Positions 7,101-14,790 of a DNA stretch of 14,790 bases are shown piece by piece; positions within the stretch are counted from its first letter, which is position 1; every line of letters starts with the position of its first letter. The notes below the pieces were generated by a model. It was not told the DNA's origin, searched no databases, and saw only the letters and a program-made list of their open reading frames with translations. The translations under genes were made by a program, and so were the position numbers. The DNA is from Fragilaria radians (taxonomy: Eukaryota; Bacillariophyta; Fragilariophyceae; Fragilariales; Fragilariaceae), in assembly GCA_900642245.1 (NCBI GenBank), contig CAAAJI010000077.1, positions 163,765-178,554 of the forward strand, written 5' to 3'.

Positions 7101-10100
7101 ATGACAGATCCGGATCAAGAGCTTTATGACGAGTTTGGTAATTACATTGGTCCTGAGTTAGACTCAGACGACGACGACGATGATGATCAATCCGAAGAAG
7201 AGCATGATGTACACGATGACGATGCATCCGTCCTCTCCGCTGGTGAAAGTCAACATCAACCACAAACCACAATCGTCACTTATGAAGAATCCAATACTGC
7301 CGATCCAATGAATGCAATCGTTTTACATGAAGACAAGGTGCATTATCCTAGTGCTGAGGAAGTTTACGGAGACGATGTAAGGACAGCTGTATTAGACGAA
7401 GATGCTATGGACTTGTCCGTACCAATAGTGGAACCCGTGTTGAATCAGACGAATCGTGCTAAATCTTCACGCGCAGAATTACATCCAGATGAAGATTATA
7501 TATACAGTGATTCGTACCTCACTTCTTTGATGGGAAATGATGCAACAACACGTCTTCGACGAGGATTTGCCTTAGTCGGCCATTTGCATTCCGGGAAGAC
7601 CTGTTTTGTGGACATGCTATTAGAAACAACGAAACGAGTTGGTTGGGGTGATCGAGCATCACTCGACATACCCAATGGTGGAGGTCCACGATATACGGAT
7701 CTACTGGAGAGTGAGCAAGCACGTGAAATGAGTTTGGTTAGCACTCCAGTCACTTCCATTTTGAGTGATACAAGAGGGAAATCCTACATTGTGACATTGG
7801 TAGACTGCCCGGGGCATGTTAACTTTCATGATGAGACTGTCGCAGCACTTCGTGCTATGGACGGGGCGGTTTTAGTTTTGGATGCGGTTGAGGGAATTAT
7901 GCTTCACACTGAAATGGTTATCCGTCATGCTGTGTCCGAAGGTTTGCCTATAGCATTACTCATCAACAAAGTTGACAGATTGATCGTAGAACTTAAATTG
8001 CCACCACGTGATTGTTACTTTAAGCTGCTTAACTTGGTGGAAAGTGTAAACGATTTGGTAGGGAAAGCATCACAAGGGAGATATCCAAGGATATCACCAG
8101 AACTTGGTAACGTTACATTTGCAAGTGCACAGCATGGGTGGTGCTTCACTTTAAAGAGCTTTGCCCAGCTCTACTTAGATCATCTGTGTGAAGATGGTTT
8201 GGGAGATAATATTGGAATCGATGAATTCGCCAAGCGTCTGTGGGGGGATTCCTATTTGGATCCTGAAACTAGTTTATTTTACAAAAATGCACGTGCTTGT
8301 TCAACTGCTGGAGTAGAGCGAACTTTTGTTACGTATGTGTTGGATCCTCTGTACAAGATGTACGCGGCTTGCCTTGCGGAACGAGAGCACGTTGTGAATA
8401 AATTGTTACGAAGTGTAGGTGTTTTGTTGCATCGAGATGAATTACGATCCAGCGCTAGGACGTTGTTGCGAACAGCATTGTCTAAGTTCTTCCAAACAAC
8501 AATCTGTGGCTTCGTCGAAATGACAGTGGAACATTTGTAAGTATGACTATCTTGATCCTTTCTTTGTTTGAATTGTCATTCCTAATGTTAAGTATATTCA
8601 AGCCCGTATCCATTGTTAGCGGCAAGGGGAAAGGTAGCACGTTGCTATACAGGGCCTCAGGATGATGCAATAGCACGGGCTATGCTGGAGTGCGATCCAC
8701 GAGGACCGCTGATGATGCATTGTGTGAAACTTTATGCATCACCAAACGGACAATCATTTTCGGCATTTTGTCGTATCTATTCTGGCACTGTTCGACCTGG
8801 AGAAAAAGTCCGTGTATTAGGAGAATCATTTTCTCCGGATGATGACGAAGAAGACATGTGTTTTGCCACGGTACAGACTGTTGCCATACCTCGAGGGAGG
8901 GCACATACCACTATATCACAGGCAGGGGCTGGAACTTGGGTTCTCTTAGAAGGCATTGACGCAACTATCGCTAAAACTGCTACAATTGTATTTGCTGAAT
9001 CTGAAATTAAATTAGATGCTAGTGCTCATATTTTTGCACCTTTGAAATTCCCGCAGGCGGGCGGGGAATCTGTGATGAAGCTTGCTATTGAGCCATTGAA
9101 TCCTGGAGACTTGCCGAAAATGGTGGAAGGCTTGCGTCGTATTTCGAAGTCTTATCCCATGGCAAGGACTCGTGTCGAGGAAAGCGGAGAACATGTTTTA
9201 TTCGGCACGGGTGAGCTGTACATGGACTGCATGATGTACGACTTGCGTCATGTATTTTCCGATATCGAAGTAAAAATTTCCGATCCTATTGTTGGGTTCC
9301 GTGAAACTGTGATGGAAATCAGCAGCGTAAAATGCATATCAGAAACAGCGAACAAGCGAAACAAATTGACGTTCATCGCAGAGCCCCTTGACGATGGTCT
9401 AGCCGAATTGCTTGAAGCTGGAAAGGTAAATCCAAGTTGGGATACTAGAAAGATGGGTCGCTTTTTCCAAACGAAATTCGATTGGGATTTGTTGTCTTCT
9501 AGGTCAGTTTGGGCGTTTGGTGCATCGCCAACTCACGGTACAAATATTTTATTGGATGATACTCTACCAAGTGAAGTGGACAAATCGCTTTTGAAGACTT
9601 GTCAGTCCAGTATTGTGCAGGGCTTCCAATGGGCAACTCGCGAGGGTCCTCTCTGCGAAGAACCCGTAAGAGGTTGTAAAATTCGGATGTTGAATGCTTG
9701 TCTTGCGGATAAGGCTATTCATCGAGGAGCGGGTCAAATAATCCCAACCGCACGCCGAACTGTCCATTCGTCTATTTTGACCGCTACACCACGTCTCATG
9801 GAACCGATCTATCGGCTCCAAATTCAATGTCCAGGTGAAATCGTGGATTCCATCCAACCTTTGTTAACGAAACGGCGAGGTCACATAGTACAAGACCGTC
9901 CAATTTCGGGATCGTTGTTGAGTTCCGTGAAAGCCTTCCTTCCTGTATTGGATAGCTTTGGATTCGAAACTGATTTACGAACATTTACGCAAGGGCAGGC
10001 TATGGTCCACTCTGTATTTGATCATTGGAATATTGTCCCCGGTGACCCTTTGGACAAGACAATTTTGTTGCATCCCTTAGAACCCAGTCCACCCCCTCAT

Positions 10101-10250
10101 TTAGCTCGTGAGATCCTCATCAAGACACGTCGGCGTAAAGGCCTTTCAGAAGACGTTTCAATGAGTAAGTTTTTGGATGAAGGTATGAGAATTCATTTGG
10201 CATCAAATATGACACCAAATTCAGATGGAAAAAGCAATTATCTACCATGA
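7101..10250 (+). CDS. EFTUD2: 116-kDa U5 snRNP GTPase (EFTUD2 / Snu114)
   Basis: Join 7101-8536 with 8603-10250; the intron is 66 nt (GTAAGT...CAAG, phase 2). The product is 1027 aa, close to the roughly 970-1010 aa of the family. It is an EF-2-like GTPase of the U5 snRNP and tri-snRNP that, with Prp8 and Brr2, controls spliceosome activation and disassembly in the nucleus. The N-terminus has the Snu114 signature LYDEFGNYIGPELDSD and an Asp run (21-29). The G domain shows GHLHSGKT (160-167), STPVT (214-218), DCPGH (235-239) and NKVD (289-292). Later blocks are GTGELYMDCM (680-689, domain III), GPLCEEPVRG (827-836, domain IV), EPIYRLQIQCP (879-889, domain V) and the C-terminal IKTRRRKGLSEDVS (985-998). 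The switch I motif E-x-R-G-x-x-I is changed to A-R-E-M-S-L. TGA stops the frame. Confidence 0.97.
8537..8602 (+). other. EFTUD2 intron
   Basis: The donor GTAAGT follows GAACATTT and the acceptor is TTCAAG before CCCGTATCC. Removing the 66 nt joins CAT-TT to C and restores VEHFPYPLLAARGKVARCYTG, which continues the domain junction found in all Snu114 proteins. Unspliced, the frame stops at 8538-8540. Confidence 0.93.
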
Positions 10251-10516
10251 TAGTGTGTTCAATAGAATAGTATTATTGACTCCTAGCTTTGATTCTTGTT
10301 ACGTTATTTACCGAGCTCTTTTTAGTTTTAAAATTTGAATTTATTGTAGCTGGAAAGATACTGGAAATTTTTCACTTGTTTAGCGTCAACGGTTGAAAGG
10401 TTTAATTTTAAAAAATGTATCATCGTTGCTCCCAATCCCTATCATCCTTCACTTCCTTCGTTTAGCGAGAATCAGCCTCAATCTGATCTATTCATCATCG
10501 ACTTTGCCATTTCATC
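10251..10516. other. EFTUD2 3' UTR and FHA-gene promoter region; no gene seen
   Basis: This AT-rich spacer between two co-directional genes contains several T and A runs (10311-10345, 10400-10420) and CATC/TCATC repeats near the next ATG. There is no clear AATAAA signal for EFTUD2, no open frame of note and no RNA gene that I can recognise. Confidence 0.4.
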
Positions 10517-11496
10517 ATGGTGTCTTCAAATCTATTTCCCGATTTTCCTTATTCACTTCAAAGTGGTAAGTTAGCATAAAAAAATCATGTCCACGAAATC
10601 TTTCTGTTGCAAAAATGGCTCTATCTTTTTTATCAGAGTGTATCCTTCACTCTGATATCCATTTCTCGGAGAAATCGTTTACCATTTCAATTCATTTGCA
10701 ATGATTTGTTTTCAGTCTCTAACTCCATTTGGAACATTGCGTTTGATAATTGTTTCTCTTTGGGGAAATTATTCAACACTCTCTCTATAACAAATTTGCA
10801 TACATAGAGCCTCAAGACCATTGGACAGTAGAACAAGTGTTACAATGGCATTTATTACAAAATCATGCAGCAACAGATCAAAAGTTAGAAGAATTAACGG
10901 CATCGTTACAACGACAATTCGAAGAGGGACAAGAGGAACTTTTGAAATATTATTCGGATGTTGAAAATGTACCACCACAACAGCAGCAACAGCAACAACA
11001 ACAACCATCAGTTCTACCACATAAGAAAAATGCCAATTCATCGTCATTGATTAATCCATCCTTGAACGACGATCTAATATCGGATACGAAGAAAAGTGGA
11101 CTACCCCTTGACCCTACCATACTTCACATACAAGTGACTAGTGGTCCACATACGGGTCAGACATTGACTTTGTATCGACCTACTCCTCCCGCTACCGCAA
11201 ATTCAATCTCAAATGCGTCTACTGTCCGAAATTCTGCTCCAGCCTGGGTCGGACGATCAGCGGGCAAGAAGTTTCGAGACAAGGGTTTGTCGTTATCTCT
11301 AGACAATGAAGTGTCCACCACACATGGAAAGTTCGAATGGTTGGGTGGGAAACCTTACTTTACCGATGTCGGATCAACAAATGGGACATCAGTTATCGAT
11401 TCCACCGAATTATTGGAAACCAATATTCCCCTTTTGCTGTACTCCGATCTGGAATTGGTCTTGGGAAGATCAACTCTTCGAATCGCATTAAGTTAA
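10517..11496 (+). CDS. Small FHA-domain protein
   Basis: Join 10517-10565 with 10808-11496, giving 245 aa. Exon 1 is short (MVSSNLFPDFPYSLQS); the donor is GTAAGT at 10566 and the acceptor ACATAG ends at 10807 (242-nt intron, phase 1). Residues 17-70 are helical and rich in Gln, Glu and Leu (QKLEELTASLQRQFEEGQEE), a likely coiled coil. Nine Gln follow (74-82), then a Ser/Asn-rich linker. The forkhead-associated domain spans about 121-243, with GRS (165-167), S186 and H189 of the S-x-x-H motif, and GSTNGTSV (205-212); these residues bind phosphothreonine peptides. A loop of about 20 Pro/Thr/Ala/Ser/Asn residues (141-160) interrupts the first strands. The partner and pathway are unknown, because FHA domains occur in kinases, DNA-repair and RNA-processing proteins. 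AATAAA lies at 11530. Confidence 0.85.
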
Positions 11497-11529
11497 ATAT
11501 GTGGGACGTTAATGCCGATTAAATCATTC

Positions 11530-11535
11530 AATAAA
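11530..11535 (+). promoter_or_regulatory. Poly(A) signal candidate for the FHA gene
   Basis: A canonical AATAAA lies 34 bases after the FHA stop codon, inside the 77-base gap to the convergent succinyl-CoA ligase stop. The two 3' UTRs almost certainly overlap. Confidence 0.5.
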
Positions 11536-11573
11536 CTATTTTTAATTTCTGCCTCTCTTTCGTACTAAGGTGT

Positions 11574-13153
11574 CTACAACTGAAAGCCCTCAAACTTAAC
11601 TCCTACTTGGATTTTAGCCGCCTGTGCAGCGATATCCGCAACTCCAACTGCTTTGACAGCAGCATCCTCGAGATCTTCAGCAAGAGTCATGTGAAAGCCA
11701 CATCCTTCAATTAGAGTTTTGGCTTCCTTGACATTGGTACCTTGTAATCGAATGACAATTGGCTTCCGCAATCCAATCTCCTTTGCAGCATTGATAATAC
11801 CAGTGGCGATGACATCGCATCTCATAATGCCTCCAAAGATGTTGACAAGGATAGCTTGAACATGAGGATCTGCATTGAGGATTTCAAACGCCTTCTGTAC
11901 TTGCGTTTCATTAGCTCCTCCCCCAACATCCAAAAAGTTCGCAGGACTCCCACCTTTTAACTGAATAATGTCCTGATGAAACAAGCCCCATAATAGTGGA
12001 ATTTGTTGACAGACGTTGAAGTTCATGAGATGATTTGATGAATTAAGTCATGCAAATTGACCAAAATTAACTTACCATGGTACTCATGGCCAAGCCAGCT
12101 CCATTAACCATACATCCGATATTTCCATCCAATCCAATGTAATTTAAGTCATATTTACTCGCTTCAACTTCTCTCAGATCTTCCTGAGTAACGTCTCTTC
12201 GAGCAAAGATAGTAGATTGACGGTACGCGGCGTTATCATCGAAGTTAACCTTGGCATCACAAACAACAATGTCTCCCTCGGGAGTCTCTGCAAGTGGATT
12301 TACTTCGACTTGGGTACAATCGCATGATACAAACATGTTGTACAAATTCTTCATTAGGACAATCGCTTTGTCGTGAGGAGGTGTCCCCTCTTCCAAGCCC
12401 AGATTATTGGCCATACGTACACATGTATCGTGCTGGATTCCAGAAACAATATCAATGGGTTCAGTAAAGATAACTTCGGGGTTGGATGCAGCGACGTCTT
12501 CGATGGATGTACCTCCACGAGGTGACGCCACGAGAACTGGGCCTTGAGAAACGCGATCCATGAGGATGGACAAATACATTTCTTGACGCATGTACATGCG
12601 TTCCATCAAGAAAACTTTGTTACAGACGATTCCATTTGGAGCTTGCTTGGTAACTAATTCTTGACCAAGCATAGACGCGGCATATTCGCGAGCTTGTCCT
12701 GGCTTGGTTACCATGTGAACTCCACCTTTGAAGCCGTTCTTAAACGTACCCAATCCACGACCTCCGGAGAGAACCTGTGCCTTAATGACGACATCCTTTG
12801 GATCTTTACCTTCTGTTTATGCATCATTTGGATGTGATGGGGTGAGAAAGAGGAAAATTTCATTGCGGAAAGCAATAAAGGAGATGGGCTGATTTTTTCT
12901 TCAACACTTTTGTATTGATTAAAGCTTAAAAGGATTCCAATCGATAAAGATATGACTTACGTTTGTAAAATTCCTTGAGATAAATGTTTTCGGCCTCTTC
13001 AGGTGTGCTTGCTACGAATCCTCGTGGAGTCGCAATGCCATGACTATTCATCAATTCCATGGAAATATATTCATGAACATTTAAATGCCGAATGGCACCG
13101 AGAATTGGAGCTGCAATTCTCTGGTTAGCACGAAAGGACAAAGATGATAGCAT
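11574..13153 (-). CDS. Succinyl-CoA ligase beta subunit, mitochondrial
   Basis: Minus strand, exons 13153-12961, 12812-12076 and 11972-11574, 442 aa in all; introns are 148 nt (12813-12960, phase 1) and 103 nt (11973-12075, phase 0), both GT-AG. With the alpha subunit the enzyme converts succinyl-CoA and ADP or GDP to succinate, CoA and ATP or GTP in the TCA cycle. Residues 1-24 (MLSSLSFRANQRIAAPILGA) are a basic, Ser-rich mitochondrial presequence, and VHEYISMELMNSHGI begins the mature ATP-grasp domain. LSGGRGLGTFKNGFKGGV (79-96) is the nucleotide-binding loop, and N236-P and D250 are the expected Mg ligands in VEVNPLAETPEGDIVVCDAK. The C-terminal CoA-ligase domain begins at GAGLAMSTMDII and includes ANFLDVGGGA and VNIFGGIMRCD. 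Nucleotide preference cannot be read with confidence. The frame is open upstream to 13399, but the presequence supports 13153. Confidence 0.95.
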
Positions 13154-13603
13154 TCTCTTAGAGTTTCGATGCGATGCAGTGCCTATGGGACGAAGATAAA
13201 GGATGATCGATTGATGGCCGGAAGTCGCAATCCCAAGTTCTTCTCCTTGCCTTTCAAAGTATTTGCAGATGGTCGAGTTCGAGAATTTTAGCCTCGATGA
13301 GAACCCGCTCTCGACACAAATCCAGAAAATAAAGATTCCGGAATCCATCTCTTTTCCTTCAGTGGACAAGTACGACCAGACTACCGGTTCAATCGACAAC
13401 TCAAATCAACACGAAGTGACAAATAAAACCGTCGCTTTAAGTTTGAAACTAAGGTCATGACGTCAATGCGTTATAACTTCCAAAACAAAATGGTTTTTCC
13501 TATGTCGAATGAATTTTGCAAGACTTAATTAGGTAACGGTACGTTCGAAATGCAAGTAACGATATTCCTCTTTTGAACTTCCACAAGACCTCACAATTTG
13601 AAA
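13154..13603. promoter_or_regulatory. Divergent intergenic region between succinyl-CoA ligase and the pseudoprotease
   Basis: These 450 bases separate two divergent start codons and must carry both promoters and 5' UTRs. A perfect TGACGTCA palindrome sits at 13458-13465, 305 bases from the ligase ATG and 139 from the protease ATG. The open frames here (13263-13460 plus, 13154-13399 minus) have no recognisable protein features and mask each other, so I do not call a gene. Confidence 0.55.
13458..13465. promoter_or_regulatory. TGACGTCA (CRE/bZIP-type) palindrome
   Basis: This is an exact 8-bp cAMP-response-element palindrome, the site type bound by CREB/ATF-like bZIP dimers. In diatoms TGACGT cores are known as CO2/cAMP-responsive elements and as aureochrome bZIP targets. 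An 8-mer can occur by chance about once per 65 kb, so function is inference supported only by its promoter location. Confidence 0.4.
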
Positions 13604-14790
13604 ATGAAAGATTTAGGTCTATCCTTCTTGCTCTTCTCGATTTTGGTTACATGCCATGCATCCAAGCCAAATGCTGCAAAGCGTGAACTGATTGTTGGTG
13701 GCAAGGACTCGAAGCCCGCTGGACGTTTTCCTTATTTCACGATTATTTCTGGCTTGGATCGCAATCTTGTCAAACAAGACTTCACATGTGGAGGTACTCT
13801 TATTCATCCAGACATCGTTCTTTCCGCAGGAGCTTGTCTGAATGATGACCCTATAGACGGAACCTTTATGTTTCGTACTTATACTAATGTTAGCAGTTTG
13901 CAGCAAATAGAGAACCCTGGACAAGGTCAAGTGGTTAGATCCTCAAGAACATTCATTAAGAACGGAGATTTCTTTCGTGGACCTCTTGGAGATATTTATA
14001 ACGACCTTTTGCTAATCAAGCTCGATAAGCCGATTACAAATATTTCTCCTGTCAAGTTCAAAAGACAAAAGGAAAAGCAGTTATCTAATTCTCTGGCTAC
14101 AGCCATCGGACTCGGATCGACGAATATTACAGGAACAATGCCACAACGCCTTCAAGAAATTGACATGACAGTCTTCGATGTAAAGCAATGTAACTCAGAT
14201 CCCGCAATAGATGGTACAATATCTAAGGAAGTGCATATTTGTGCTGGAAAAGGGGGTGACTCTACATGCTTTGGAGATTTTGGAGGACCCCTTCTACTTA
14301 AGGGGGAAAATGGAGCGAAGGGTGATATTCAAGTTGGTGTTTCATCCTACAGCTTTTGTGGCGAATTAGGCTTACCAAACTTGTTTGTAAATGTGAACGC
14401 TTTCCAAGACTTTATTTTTGATGGTATTTGTCTTCTGTCATCACTTCCATTAAAGGAATGTAAGAATAGATCTCCTGTAACAAAACCACCTGGGACTGAT
14501 CCTGAAGGTGATGACGAAAATAATGGTGACGACACTCCAGCCATGGAAGATGATGCTCCACATTCGGACGACGAAAGCACATCTGTTGATGACGATCAAG
14601 GCTATGCAGACGATGGAAAAAATGAAGGGGAAAAGGATGATGATGAGTACATGGATGATGAAAACCATGGCGAAATGTCTGATGATGACGAAGGGTATAA
14701 CAACTCAAGTCCCAGTGATAACACTGATGACAATTATGAAGATGCCGGAGAAAACGGCGATGGTGAAGGAGATGATGACGACGACGACGG
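13604..14790 (+). CDS. Secreted trypsin-fold pseudoprotease with acidic tail (3' end outside window)
   Basis: The frame is open from ATG 13604 to the window end (395 codons, no introns seen). Residues 1-19 are a signal peptide (MKDLGLSFLLFSILVTCHA). IVGG (30-33) marks the N-terminus of a chymotrypsin-fold domain to about residue 275. The fold Cys pairs C62/C78, C196/C213 and C222/C252 are kept. The catalytic residues are not: the L-T-A-A-H-C site reads LSAGAC (A77 for His) and G-D-S-G-G-P reads GDFGGP (F226 for Ser), while the Asp (D134 in NDLLLIKL) remains. It should therefore lack protease activity and may bind, scaffold or inhibit. Glycosylation sequons lie at N95, N146 and N174. After an extra Cys pair (C276/C286) a tail from about 297 is dominated by Asp and Glu. 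It diverges from the succinyl-CoA ligase gene. Function is unknown. Confidence 0.9.
   Translation, partial: MKDLGLSFLLFSILVTCHASKPNAAKRELIVGGKDSKPAGRFPYFTIISGLDRNLVKQDFTCGGTLIHPDIVLSAGACLNDDPIDGTFMFRTYTNVSSLQQIENPGQGQVVRSSRTFIKNGDFFRGPLGDIYNDLLLIKLDKPITNISPVKFKRQKEKQLSNSLATAIGLGSTNITGTMPQRLQEIDMTVFDVKQCNSDPAIDGTISKEVHICAGKGGDSTCFGDFGGPLLLKGENGAKGDIQVGVSSYSFCGELGLPNLFVNVNAFQDFIFDGICLLSSLPLKECKNRSPVTKPPGTDPEGDDENNGDDTPAMEDDAPHSDDESTSVDDDQGYADDGKNEGEKDDDEYMDDENHGEMSDDDEGYNNSSPSDNTDDNYEDAGENGDGEGDDDDDD

Noticed and set aside
10711..10807. Earlier acceptor (TTTTCAG at 10715) or an internal start at 10750 for the FHA gene
   Set aside because: The early acceptor leads to a stop at the end of that stretch, and the 10750 start ignores a strong donor and an in-frame first exon; the 10807 acceptor joins cleanly.
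10769..11047. 92-codon minus-strand frame in the FHA gene
   Set aside because: It is the Val-rich antisense of the CAA/CAG polyglutamine region and a shadow.
13154..13399. In-frame N-terminal extension of succinyl-CoA ligase starting at 13399
   Set aside because: The extension has no targeting or domain features, whereas ATG 13153 starts a normal mitochondrial presequence.
13263..13460. 65-codon plus-strand frame between succinyl-CoA ligase and the pseudoprotease
   Set aside because: It is short, has no recognisable features and overlaps the ligase promoter; it is more likely 5' UTR or intergenic sequence.
1..14790. CRISPR arrays, tRNA or rRNA genes, bacterial-type operons
   Set aside because: No spaced repeats, cloverleaf or rRNA sequence was recognised, and introns show that this is eukaryotic nuclear DNA.

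Overview
The window is eukaryotic nuclear DNA, most likely from a diatom or close stramenopile relative. The host genes have short GT-AG introns (66 to 242 nt), one encodes a spliceosomal GTPase and one a mitochondrial enzyme with a presequence. The mobile elements are of types common in diatoms: a CoDi-like Ty1/copia element and a reverse transcriptase related to Penelope-like elements. The species cannot be named from this sequence.

Bases 1-6860 are a decayed transposon nest. A minus-strand Copia-type LTR retrotransposon can be followed from a probable 5' LTR and primer binding site (6710-6860) through gag, protease, integrase, reverse transcriptase and RNase H (to 192). It carries several in-frame stops, frameshifts and internal deletions that remove catalytic parts of integrase and RT. 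Its RNase H domain is split by a 2.8-kb plus-strand insert (about 619-3417). That insert is itself a broken two-ORF retroelement (a gag-like ORF1 and a Penelope-like RT) which stops abruptly at RT motif A.

Bases 6861-14790 are compact host sequence: EFTUD2/Snu114, the U5 snRNP GTPase (+, 7101-10250, one 66-nt intron); a small FHA-domain protein (+, 10517-11496, one intron); the mitochondrial succinyl-CoA ligase beta subunit (-, 11574-13153, two introns), convergent with the FHA gene; and a secreted trypsin-fold protein (+, from 13604, running off the window). The last has lost both the catalytic His and Ser and carries a long Asp/Glu-rich tail. The succinyl-CoA ligase and pseudoprotease genes diverge from a 450-bp shared upstream region holding a perfect TGACGTCA palindrome.

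The host genes do not form one pathway; they look like an ordinary dense gene neighbourhood next to a transposon graveyard. The most noteworthy items are the pseudoprotease with its polyanionic tail, the 3'-truncated insertion inside the Copia RNase H, and the Copia LTR end only 240 bp from the EFTUD2 start codon.
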